DNA of 64,000 nucleotides from NCBI GenBank assembly GCA_024867545.1, contig JANFNE010000021.1, positions 186,001 through 250,000 of the forward strand, given 5' to 3'. The notes under the pieces are model-generated. The model was not told the DNA's origin, did no database searches, and worked only from the letters and a program-made list of their open reading frames with translations. A program made the position numbers and the translations under genes. How positions within the stretch are numbered: position 1 is the stretch's first letter; every line of letters begins with the position of its first letter. This DNA is from Phytopythium helicoides (Eukaryota > Oomycota > Peronosporomycetes > Pythiales > Pythiaceae). Shown here piece after piece: positions 53,988 through 64,000 of this stretch.

Positions 53988-55942
53988 TCAGCGAAGCTCT
54001 GAAAGCATGGCAACGGGGGTCTCTAAGTAGGCCTTCCACTGGTTCGAGAACCGTGCCATCGTGGCGCCATCAATGACGCGGTGATCACCGCTCCACGACA
54101 CATTCATGACCTTCACGGGCTTTACACTTCCATCGTCGTTAAACCGAGGCAGCGTCTGGATCTTTCCAATCGCACCAATAGCAACTTGCGGGACCATAAT
54201 CACTGGGTCCATGTAGGTGCCTCCAATGCTGCCAATGTTGGAGATCCTGGGAGTAGGAAACCAGTTAGTCCAGAATAATCACCACTGGAACCATCTGCGT
54301 ATCAACGACGTACGAAAACGTTCCGCCCTTCAGATCAGCTGGCGCAAGTTTACCAGCCGTTGCCAGGCTCTGAGACGGTTCAGATCATCAGCAATTTCAA
54401 GGATACTCTTGTTCTGAATATCCGCAACAACAGGTGAGTCTTAGAGATCGAGCGATGGCGCCCACGGTTCAGACTCATAGGCTCACGTACCTGAACGTTC
54501 TTCACGTTCGGACAATGAGCCCCGACTGGAGTGTCCATCGCAACCGAAATGTTGTGGGCTGCTACCATCGTGATGGTCGTCTCATCGTCGCTAACAGTAG
54601 CGTTGAGCATTGGGTAGTCTTTCAAAGCCATTGACGCTGCCTGCGCATTTCGCCGAGATTAGGATGCAATATTTGCGCATTCTCGTTGTGTGAAAGTTAG
54701 CTACCTTGATGATGAAGGGCATAAATGAGAGTTTGACACCCTTGGCTTCCGCCAAAGGCTTCAATTGCTGCCTCAGCGAGGTAAGCTCATCCATCTCGAC
54801 CTGTTTCCACAAACCAGTTAGTGTTTTGGATGATACACGGCTACGTGTAGCATAGCATCGATACTGCTTACCTCGTCTGCGTATCCAAAGTGAGGGACTC
54901 GTAGTGCCGCGTTCATGGATTTAACCATCATCTTTTGCACGGCTGGAGAGAACAGAGATCGGCCATCGTTAGCTCACTTCCCAACATCGGAATTCAACAT
55001 TGGACGTACGCGTAAGTGGAACCGTTCGATCCTCCGTCAAATACGATCCCACAATATTGTCAGATCCAGCAGCAGGTTCGACGGTAGCTGGGACTTCTGG
55101 CGTAGGAGGAGTTGACGCCAGTACGCGAATGTACTCCAGCAGGTCTTCCTTCAGCAGGCGGTTTTGGGGTCCAGTCGGCGTCACGTCGTAGAGATCGATG
55201 TTATGCTCTCGTGCCAGTCGTCGCACGGATGGAGATGTCAGAATCTGCCAGCACCACATTGTGATCATCAGTGTGTGCCTTGAATCCAAAGTCAAAGTAG
55301 TTCCAGCGCACCTTATCATCTCCAGTTCGTGCAGGTCGCTCAGGCTGACGAGGAGTTTCCGTGGGAGCTGGAGCTGGAGTAGGAGGAGGAGTAGGAGTAG
55401 GAGGAGCCACAACTGGCGCAGGAGTCTTTGCCGGCGCGGTTTGCTTGGGCGTCGAGGACACGACGGGCGTCGGCGTCTTCCGCGTAGGCGATCCGTTCGC
55501 CTTGTGGTGCGTCGCAGCGTACGCTGCCGCCGTGGCGTCGTCCACCTCGATGTCGATGAGCGTGGAGCCGACCTTGGCCATGTCTCCGACGCCATAGTGC
55601 AGCTTGGTCACGACACCATCGTAGCGACTCGTGATCTCCACGGTGGCCTGCAGTCACGCACGCCCCACTCTCCGTCAGCATGTGACGAGGCGCGCTCCCT
55701 CCTGCAGCTCGCACCTTGTCGCTCTGCACCTCGCAGACGTTCTGGAACTGCTTGACGGCGTCGCCGTCCTTGACGAACCACTGCAGCACCTCCACCTCCG
55801 CGATGCCCTCGCCAATGTCCGCGAGCTTGAACGGGATCTCGGGCATCCACGCGGCCGCGCTGCTGCGGATCGCGCGCCTCCCGGCCGCCGCCCAGGCCAC
55901 TCGCGGCCGACTCGCAGCCGCAGCTCGCGCCCACAACGCCAT
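53988..55942 (-). CDS. DBT: Branched-chain 2-oxoacid dehydrogenase E2 (dihydrolipoyl transacylase)
   Basis: This mitochondrial acyltransferase core passes branched-chain acyl groups to CoA. The protein opens with an arginine-rich presequence ([20 protein letters not shown]) and the lipoyl domain [20 protein letters not shown] with CEVQSDK (lipoyl lysine). A proline-rich linker and the E3-binding domain [20 protein letters not shown] follow. The catalytic domain includes [19 protein letters not shown] and ends [18 protein letters not shown], with the active-site His in SGDHRVIDG. Several introns of about 65 nt interrupt it. At 54508-54523 the family's near-invariant GLIVPN reads GAHCPN through two opposite one-base length errors. 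It converges on RCC1-BTB 77 bp away. Confidence 0.9.
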
Positions 55943-56085
55943 AGAGAGCTGCTCTTGAGCGTCGACGGAAGGCCGCTGGGCGAGACAGGCGCGATGCGAT
56001 TGTGACGCGCGATGGAGAGTGGCGGCCGGCGAGCGAGGCAGGCGGTTGCCCCTGACGGCAACGCTTCCGCCTAAAAAACCTCGCG

Positions 56086-56156
56086 GTATTGAAGTGGCTG
56101 CAATAGAGGACCCTTGTTGAACATCACGAGTCCTCTATTGAGATCACTTTCAATAC
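56086..56156. repeat. Imperfect inverted repeat forming a long hairpin
   Basis: An 11-bp perfect stem (CAATAGAGGAC at 56101-56111, GTCCTCTATTG at 56130-56140) encloses an 18-base loop. Outer arms GGTATTGAAGTG and CACTTTCAATACACC extend the pairing with one bulge. It lies between the E2 start and the xylulokinase end, and could be a small non-autonomous element remnant or a structured regulatory site. Confidence 0.7.
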
Positions 56157-56179
56157 ACCTCGGACAAGACCGATTTATC

Positions 56180-56190
56180 CCATTGGCTGA
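56180..56190 (-). promoter_or_regulatory. Inverted CCAAT box upstream of E2 gene
   Basis: ATTGG at 56182-56186 lies about 240 bases upstream of the E2 start, in the gap that also holds the hairpin. Motif-based only. Confidence 0.25.
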
Positions 56191-56227
56191 AATCCTTTCG
56201 AATTTACCGACTGTATCCATTCAATGG

Positions 56228-58010
56228 CTACACTACTTCAACGACTTGAAGACACCGCCCGCAGTCTAGCTGAGCAGGACGGACGGCCTGCTCCTCCAGG
56301 CGCTCGAAGCGGGCCAGCAGCTTGGTGTACGTAGCATGCACGCTGGCGTTAGGCGACGCACTCAGAGAAAAGTCCAGGCTCTCGGTGACATCGAACGGCA
56401 CGAAGCCGTTGCTACCGGCGCTCGCGGCGCCGTGCATTGCGCGGAACGCGCCGCCGAGCGCCGCCGAATTGCCAACGCTTTCGAGGCGGTATACGGGAGC
56501 GTCGAACACATCTGCCAGTACTTGAAGCAGACTCGTGTTGGCGGAGGCGCCACCGACAACGATGAGCCGTTTCGGCGTCTTCACGCCCAGCCGCTCCGCG
56601 TGTAATCGCATTGAGAGGAATTGACTTTCCACGACGGCGCGGACCTCAGTTTCAGCTGGAGAAAGCTGTAGGTCGATACTGCTATCCTCGACGTCAAATC
56701 CGATTGTACCAGCCTTCGTAGTCGAAGGCGTAATCTCCGGGTCGAGAAAGTAGAATCCCGTCACACCGCTGTTTCCTGCCTCCGTCTTGGCAAGCAGCTC
56801 GTCAAACTCAGCCCATGATTTGTCAGCACGCCGGTCGCGAACTTCTTGGCGTGTGAGCGAGCCGTTCTTGAAGCAAATCATCGCCTGCATAATATCGACC
56901 TCGAGTTAGTTTGTTTGGTCCGCTACTGGACTTTGCGAGCTGCGTCAGACGTACCATCAGGGTGTCAGGGTCCACCGGGTTCCGGAAGAAGTGGCCTTCT
57001 TCTCCAGAGAAGCGAGCTTCCGCAGTCGGGACAACAGCCATCAGCGTGCTCGAGGTACCCAGCGAGATACCGACATCCCCAGCCTGGGACAGACCGATTC
57101 CTGCCAACGTGCACGGATTGTCTCCAGAGAACGGGATCACCTTGCAGCTAGGAGCGAAGCCGTACTTGCGTTGGAAGTACCTGTGAATAACTCCGAGCGA
57201 GTCGTAGGAACGGCAGATCTCTCACCCGAGAGCCTTCTGGAGCTTGATTTCGGCGTCAGGCGACTTGTGGTGCTGAGCAGTGGCACGCAAAAGTTCGGGA
57301 GACCATTTGCGCTCCCGAACGTCAAGCAGGTTCATGCCAGAGCCATCGCTTTCGTCGATTGGTGTGTACTCTCCGAGTAGGAGAGTCGTCAGCATGGAGG
57401 ACACGAGGGCGATGCGGCCGACATTGTCGAGGAACGAGGCATCATCGTGAATCCGCTTGGCGATCTGGTTGCCAGTGAAGCGCTCGTAGGCGCGCGAGCC
57501 GCTGATCTGTGCCACGCGGTCGGGTCCTCCGACAGCACTCTCTAGCTCGTTGCAGAACTGCGTCGTCGAGCTGTCCATCCAGCTGGGTCCGTTCTCGAGC
57601 AGGAAAACAGGCACAGGCTGCTTGTTCAACACGTCGGCAATGGTCTCGTCGCCCGTGGCTGCGTCCAAGCACTCCCCGAGCGAGAATCCCTTGTTCCAGA
57701 AGACCGATGCATGCTGCTGAGCGCTGCCACTGACAGCAGCCACATGGGCGAGGTTCACGTGGGCTCCGAGGTCCTTGAGAATCGCGTCCAGCGCCTCGAC
57801 GAACATCATTGACGGGATGACCACCTCGCTATCCTTTCCCGGGAACCGGAGCACGCCGTTCTCGGTGCCGTAGCTCGGGAACGCCTCGTCGAAGCGCAGC
57901 GAGCTCTCGTACACGACGCGGCCCTGAGCGTTCACGACGATGCCCGACATGCTCTGCGTGGAGCAGTCGAGTCCGACGTACAGCGGCGCGTCCGCGAGGC
58001 TCGGTGACAT
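56228..58010 (-). CDS. XYLB: Xylulokinase (FGGY carbohydrate kinase)
   Basis: It phosphorylates D-xylulose with ATP, feeding the pentose phosphate pathway. The start YVGLDCSTQSMSGIVVNAQG is the FGGY N-terminal nucleotide-binding strand. Next come AAVSGSAQQHASVFWNKG (typical sugar-binding SAQQHG region), WMDSSTTQFCNELESAVGG and TPIDESDGSGMNLLDVRER. In the second domain, IPFSGDNPCTLAGIGL contains the catalytic aspartate and GISLGTSSTLMAV the second phosphate loop. LIVVGGASANTSLLQVLADV is the C-terminal adenosine motif. Introns occur near 57179-57225 and 56890-56955. The last 15 residues (CGRCLQVVEVV) look unlike the family; the other frame gives GGVFKSLK. A small frame error near the end is possible. 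Confidence 0.85.
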
Positions 58011-58323
58011 GGCGACTGGGACTGGCGCAGCCTGGCGAGTAGATTCGTAAGTGAGCCGCGGTCCTCGGCTCCGCAGCAGGCGAGACCCGCAGCAACTACA
58101 CCCACGGCCGTTTGATGGCGGCGGCAACTGGCACCACCGTCATCTGCTGACACTTTTGACACGGAGCGTTTTGTCAGGATACGTAGAGTCCACTAATCGG
58201 TTAAAAAAACCTCATGTTGAAGCCGCGTCCGAGCAGTCGTCTAATCTGGTGTTTCGTATGGGTCGGATTCCCAAGTGGCTCTTCATAGTGAGTCCAAGTC
58301 ATTGAGAACGAGCGTCACGCAAG

Positions 58324-59913
58324 ATGGCGGTCGGCCGGCCGCTGGTGACGGCGGCAACTTCTCGATTGGCCATGGCGCGTCTACGCCGAGTGTCGACGCT
58401 GCTGGGCGCCAAGAGCGCCGCTCGACGGCTGCACGCGGCCGCGGCGGCTCCCCAGACGGCGCAGATGAACCTGTTCACGGCCGTAAACGACGCCATGCGC
58501 GTGGCCATGGAGACGGACCCGTCGGCTGTCGTGTTCGGCGAGGACGTGGCGTTCGGCGGCGTCTTCCGCTGCTCCGTGGACCTCAAGGAGCAGTTCGGAC
58601 CCGAGCGCGTATTCAACTCGCCGCTGTGCGAGCAGGTCCGTGGTGGTGGGATGGGGAGCTGGTGTAGGAGTGGGGTCTGATGAGTGGTTGGGCACCAGGG
58701 CATTGCCGGCTTTGCCATCGGATACGCGTCCACGGGCCGCACGGCCATCGCCGAGATCCAATTCGCAGATTACATCTTCCCTGCATTCGACCAGGTTGGA
58801 GTTGTCGATTGAGCTTGGAGTCAGCCGGCAAGTACATGGACACTCACTCAACTGGTTGATTAGATCGTGAACGAGGCTGCAAAGTTCCGCTACCGGTCGG
58901 GCAATGAGTTCAACTGCGGCAAGCTCACGTTCCGCGCGCCATATGGAGCTGTCGGACACGGTGGGCACTACCATTCTCAGTCGCCAGAAGCCTACTTTGC
59001 CCACACTCCAGGACTGAAGGTGCTACACTTGTTGATCCGCAGACTTCCGGTCTTTCAGCTCACAGCATTACGGTGTTTCATTCCTTGCAGGTGGTCATCC
59101 CCAGAGACCCGGTGACGGCGAAAGGACTGCTGCTCGCGTCCATTCGGGATCCCAACCCGGTAGTGTTCCTTGAACCGAAGGCGCTCTACCGTGCAGCCGT
59201 TGCTGAGGTAGGATTTATCTGCTTCTTTGGCTTCATCTCCAGGATTTTCTCAATGACACGCGGTTTTCTTGTTGCTCCTTCGTACAGGTCCCAGTGGGTG
59301 AGTTCGCTCTAGATCTTATGAAGGCCGATATCGTTAAGCCCGGCAGCGATGTGACTGTCGTCGGATGGGGAGCTCAGATGCGCGTCTTGGAAGAGGTGCG
59401 TCGTGATGATTCACTCACAGTTTGCTTTTGTAGCTAACGTGGGACCGCTTTTGCCTAGGCTTGCGCCTATGCCGAAGATCTCGGGATCAGCTGTGAACTT
59501 ATTGATCTCCAGACAATTTATCCCTGGGACGTTGACACCATCGAGCATTCTGTTCGTAAAACCGGTCGGCTCATTATCAGCCACGAGGCTCCGGTGAGCA
59601 AAATGTTGACGACCGATCTTCAACACCAATGATCAAGCTGACTTGTGTATGGTATCAATGAACAGAAAACGGGAGGGTTTGCTGCTGAAATTGCCTCGAC
59701 CATTCAGGATCGATGCTTCCTCAGCTTGGAGGCCCCCATTCAGAGAGTATGCGGCTACGACACACCATTCCCACTCGTCTTTGAGAAGGTACGTCAAGTC
59801 GCTTTTGTCGATTCTGCAGAGCCTGCCCTAATCGACATTGCCCATGCCTACAGTACTACATCCCCGATGCGCTCAAGAATTTTGAGGCGATCAAGAAGGC
59901 CGTGGACTATTGA
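58324..59913 (+). CDS. BCKDHB: Branched-chain 2-oxoacid dehydrogenase E1 beta subunit
   Basis: This is the beta chain of the thiamine-diphosphate-dependent E1 component of mitochondrial BCKDH. The presequence is basic ([20 protein letters not shown]). Family blocks appear in order: [98 protein letters not shown] and [20 protein letters not shown]. They end with [20 protein letters not shown]. About seven introns of 50-70 nt, all GT-AG and in frame, separate the exons; the first begins at about 58636. Length, about 380 residues, matches the family. It ends 124 bp from the convergent DENN gene. No frameshift was needed. Confidence 0.9.
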
Positions 59914-60036
59914 GATGCCGGGTGGATAGTTTTCTCGAACGACCCATGGGCCAATCTCATTTACACTGAAGCATCAATAGAGAAGCCTCGTCTTCTACTG
60001 TACCTGTATACAGTCCTTCGTGCTACCTTGTCTGCC

Positions 60037-63000
60037 TTAGATCTTTCGATCGTTTGGCTGGGGCTGCAGCAGGCTCTCGTAGTATTGACAAAAGAGCTGC
60101 GTCTGACTGAACTCTTCCAGGTAATCCTCGTACGCACTCTTGCGCACTTCCTTGGCTACCTCTTCTTGCAAGCGATCGTAGAAGCTCTGTCCCTCTGCCA
60201 TCCAACACACAAATAGTTGGTCAGACAAGCAAATAAATAACGCACACAAAATGACCACAGCACCAGATATCGACGCTGCAAGATCTTGAGACGAAATATC
60301 GAAGCCCAGGTCGCGTAAGAAGATTTCAGACTCTTGTAATGTCAACGTGATGATCTTGTCTTCTTCGTCTGTCAAATGGACTGCGTTAGTAGCCGCCGAC
60401 CTGAGGCTAGTGTGAATAAACGAACAACAACAACAAAAACGCACCAGAGACTTCATACCACGGTTTACCAGTGGTTCGGAGAGCAGCGAATCGCTCCTTC
60501 GCAGTTTGCAAAAGTTTACACAGCTGAACCCCGTTGGGAATTGACGTTTGATTCAGTCGGCGTGATGTCGAGGGTGCAAAAACTCGATCATCGTCTATGT
60601 CGTAAAAGCACACATCCGGCCACTCTTCTGTGCTCTCAATGACATGGCATCCAGCTAAGAATGGGACCGGCGAGTGCAAGAAGTCCAATAGTCCAGAGGG
60701 AAGCAATGGGATGTACGTCGACTGCACGATTACCGTTAGAATTGTGATATCCACCCAGCTTCTTGAAAAGAGCTATGCGCACCTGCCACTGAAACGGAGC
60801 GATGAACAGTAGTAGTGCAGCACACACGGCTGTCACCTTGGCTGGACTGTCGCCCATGATAACCACCTGCTTTTCTAGCAATAGGTGTGCGATAATCTTG
60901 ACGAAACTCTCGGGGGCCAGGAAGCGGAGCACAACACCACACGTCCACCGCTCTGAATGACGCTTTGGAAGCTGCATGCAAATGTGCAATATTTAGCGCG
61001 TTGTGCAACATCATCACTTTGATCATAATAGGCACCTGATAGTTGATGTGAAGTTTGGAAAACGCGTGGACGACCAGTGTCCGGGGTCATTGATCTTGAG
61101 TCGTCGCGCACAGTGAAGAATCTGTTGACACAATGCAATCAGCAAACTATCCACTCTCCTTATCTTCGTGCGCATTCTTACATCGACGGATGTCGCAGCG
61201 ATGTGTGGATTGCGGGAACTCGATGATGGTAAATCACCATTCGGCTTGTGCGTAGCTGATGAAAGTGTTGGGCGACGAAAGCGAAGACGCATAGGGCGAT
61301 CTCCTCGCTCTACGAGCTCCAAAGCCTCTTCAAAGCTCATGGATGCTGTGCAATTTGAAGCGACGCAACACTTGTTAGTATGCGGAATGAATGCACGAAC
61401 GTGCACACGATTACATAGCAAACCTGTGGACAAGCCATCGATTGCCTCAAGCACGTCGCCGACTTGAATATTCTGATACTCATTCGCCATTTTCTCAGGG
61501 CAGAACTTGACCATTGGTTTGTCCACGATCCAAGCGTTGGCGACGTTATACGAACCGATATCATCCGTGCTGTGGCTCCTCCGCATGTGTGGTTGCAGCG
61601 GTACATGACTGCTTATATGGTCAGCATTGTTGGTTTCGCGTCGACTGCCAGAAGATGAACCAATAGGCGCGTCTTCACTGAGGAGAGCTCGCTTGTCGAC
61701 GGGAGACACGTGGAGCATCGATGCAACGGAACCAAGACCACTGGTAAAGTTCGGTGCAGCGCTTGGCCCATTTCCTTTTTCTTGCTGGTGATTCTCTTGG
61801 TGATAAATGGAAAACGTTACTCCAAGATCAATTTTCGACCGGAGGATGATCTCGTATTGGTCATCATCGGTTGGAGTTCGTGGGCCATTTGATGCGCTCG
61901 TGGACTTCATATTGTCAGTCAAGACGCCAAATCTACCTTCATTGAGTTCATTTTCGACGATCATCCGCAATAACTTGACAGAAATAACAACAACAACAAC
62001 AACAATAACGACAGCCGTTAGTTGGAACTCACCAGACAAGGAAAACATACCGAACTCAAATCTACGAACCGAAAAGTGCAGTCGATAAAACGGGAACTTG
62101 CTGGTGAAGCAAAAGCAGACAGGTGCCATCAATACATTTTGTGTGGATGTGCCATTGATGCCGCTGTTGGATTCGATTGGATTCCGACTGTGCTTCCTTC
62201 CACGCGGGGACTCTGAAGTGGGAGTGTCGGAATCACGTTTCCGTGATGGGTAGCTTGCGCGCTTTGCAACAGTTTTTCCGGGTGATCCTGGTGGAGGCCG
62301 ATACGACGGGCTTGATGAACTTGCTGCTGGCGCTGGTCCGAGCTCTTTCATAACAGCCGCGCAGAATCCGTAGAGTACCTCTCCTTTCGCTCCTGTCAGT
62401 CGAAATGTATATCCACTTGTGCGGAAGGGCTGTCATCCATCAGTCGTGGTTAGTTCACATCAATAGGTTGGAGAAGAGAAACGCATTGATAACGCCTACC
62501 TCGAGTATATGCTTCTGAAGTTGATCGGCGTCAGTTGACCATCGAGAAATGACAGCACCGCTGAGTTTTGTGGCTTGCTCAGGTGTGCATTCAACAAGAG
62601 GCACACCCAATGGAAAACAAAAGTCTGCGACGGACTCATCTGGTGTGCCTGACGGATGCTGAAATGATATCGTTAGCGATCGTATGGGAATCGTGAGTGG
62701 GAGGTGAACTCACCTGTGGATACTCGAAGAGGACGCGGGGCTTGCAAACGCGAGGATCTGCGCCGTCGACACCGGAATCTGCGATGCCTTTCTTCCGGAT
62801 GCGCGCAACGTCGGCATCCGCGACGCCAGCGACAAAGAAATGCTCAAACACATGCTCCTTCTTGAGGTGCATGGAAAACATGATTGACCGCGCGACATTG
62901 TGGAACCTCCCAGACTGAGACTTGGTATGCCACAGGTCGCGTACGTTGGGCTTGGCATACAGGATGCGGTACATTAGGCTTTGTGGATGTGACGATGTCG

Positions 63001-63722
63001 GAGAAGTCGCCGAGGTGGGTGAGCCCGGCGTCGGCAATGTCGAGTACATAATTCCCCCTTTTCGACGGGAACTGAAGGATCTCGATCCGCGCCTTGCCTC
63101 AAGCACGGATCCCGTCGTGGACGACCGATTCGGCCGCACGACGACGTAGTCGCCTGCCTTGTTGGCATGAAACAGCATCGATTGGCGGTCGCGCAGGTCG
63201 AGCGCGTTCGGCTTGGCAGCTGCGGCCGCGGCCACAGCAGCCGCCGAGTAGTCTTCCTCATCACTACTGGCGCTGCTCAGGTCATCGTTGTCGCTCGAGT
63301 CGTCATCAAAGTCGAACGATGACAACGTCGGGCTCAGGATATTGCCCAGGTGGTCCACGCCGCTATAGCATGCGCGAGTGAGCTTGCCATCCGCCTCAAA
63401 GAAGCAGGATCTCGGCGACTCACCTCCTGGCCAGCGACGGCCTCGAAGCAACGGGCGTGGCCGCGGCCGCAGGCGTCCCCTCGGCCCCACCAGCAGCCGC
63501 ACGCCGGTCCGCGAGCACCACGAGGTCCAGCAGGTCGCGCGCGATCTTGCGCCGCCGCTGGCGCTCCACCACGTACTTTTCCTTCCAGCGCCGCGCCTCG
63601 TACTGCGCCAGCGCCAGCGCGCTCTGCGGCAGCAGCGCGTGAGCGGCGACGGCTGCGACCACCGAAACACACAGACGCACCTCCAGCTGCTCGCACTTGT
63701 CGCGCCAGTCGTCGTCCGCCAT
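60037..63722 (-). CDS. DENN-domain protein with an embedded PDZ-like domain
   Basis: DENN proteins act as guanine exchange factors for Rab GTPases. The start MADDDWRDKCEQLE (63722) leads into a coiled coil. The upstream DENN part contains DFCFPLGVPLVE, SGYTFRLTGAKGEVLYGFCA and VCFCFTSKFPFYRLHFSV. A PDZ-like module follows: KIDLGVTFSIYH with a long serine-rich insert, then VDKPMVKFCPEKMANEYQNI, QVGDVLEAIDGLST and SFEEALELVERGDRPMRLRF. The core DENN resumes with LAPESFVKIIAHLLLEKQVV then IMGDSPAKVTAVCAALLLFI and STYIPLLPSGLLDFLHSPVP. The C-terminus is EFSQTQLFCQYYESLLQP, stop at 60037. Many introns of about 50-70 nt are needed; not all borders were fixed. Confidence 0.7.
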
Positions 63723-64000
63723 GGCGATCGCCGCTCGGAGGCAGCTCTGCCCGGCCTTTCTCGCGCTGGTTCTCTTTGCAAAGCAAAACTGCGTGGGGAT
63801 GTGGGGCGAACAGGATGTGGGTCCGCTTGACTTGGTCTCAGTATACGTCAAATCACCGCGATGGGACGGAAAAAACAGGCCAGCCAAGTTGAAGCCGCGG
63901 GGCAGCATGATGCACGAGACCACCAGCGTTTGCCTTTTGCGTTCGCGACTCGATGAATGACGCAGGACATCTACAGTATTACGATGCACACCTGTCTGCG
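63723..64000. other. Upstream region of the DENN gene at the window edge
   Basis: This 278-base stretch ahead of the minus-strand DENN start shows no gene or element I can recognise. Confidence 0.35.

Noticed and set aside
56248..56258. Eleven-base match (CTTGAAGACAC) to an arm of the 51190 palindrome
   Set aside because: Too short and located at the coding end of xylulokinase; likely coincidence.
1..64000. CRISPR arrays, rRNA and tRNA genes
   Set aside because: No spaced direct repeats, rRNA motifs or convincing tRNA B-box sequences were seen on either strand.

Overview
This is a compact, intron-bearing eukaryotic chromosome segment, most likely from an oomycete (stramenopile; Phytophthora/Pythium-like). 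The main reasons are a seven-transmembrane receptor fused to a phosphatidylinositol phosphate kinase (18044-21131), an architecture known mainly from oomycetes and Dictyostelium; gene spacing often under 200 bp on both strands; short GT-AG introns (clear cases 37-100 nt); and AT-poor coding sequence. No sequence search could be run, so all names rest on motifs read in the translations and on spliced models worked out by hand.

Layout. 1-9.8 kb: chromatin and coiled-coil genes (a PHD/RGG protein cut by the left edge, an IQ-motif protein, a WW protein, a PHD-finger protein). 9.8-17.8 kb: NSUN2/Trm4-type tRNA m5C methyltransferase, a coiled-coil protein, an FHA coiled-coil protein and coatomer zeta. 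18-28.8 kb: GPCR-PIP kinase, a YHM2-like mitochondrial carrier, PUS7 pseudouridine synthase, a probable GNAT-PhzF fusion and a DAACS/SLC1 carrier. 29.6-37.5 kb: a membrane protein, a CaMKK-like kinase, a Tudor-like protein, a mitochondrial lipoyl-domain protein and a metallophosphoesterase-like protein. 38.4-40.2 kb: a complete pogo-like DNA transposon with perfect inverted ends and TA flanks. 40.7-47.1 kb: PP2C phosphatase, EF-hand protein, armadillo protein and a polytopic membrane protein. 48.9-50.9 kb: an intact intronless Fanzor (eukaryotic TnpB-like RNA-guided nuclease), with a hairpin just past its 3' end and a 60-bp palindrome upstream. 51.4-63.7 kb: RCC1-BTB protein, branched-chain 2-oxoacid dehydrogenase E2, xylulokinase, branched-chain 2-oxoacid dehydrogenase E1-beta and a DENN protein.

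Functional links. The BCKDH E2 and E1-beta genes lie 2.4 kb apart with only xylulokinase between them, and a third lipoyl-domain gene sits 18 kb away. NSUN2 and PUS7 both modify tRNA. The most interesting system is the Fanzor locus together with the intact pogo-like element.

A caution about the sequence itself: several highly conserved housekeeping proteins are broken by single-base shifts, and the E2 gene carries two compensating homopolymer errors inside an almost invariant motif. This points to residual indel errors in the assembly, so individual frameshifts here should not be read as pseudogenes without resequencing.
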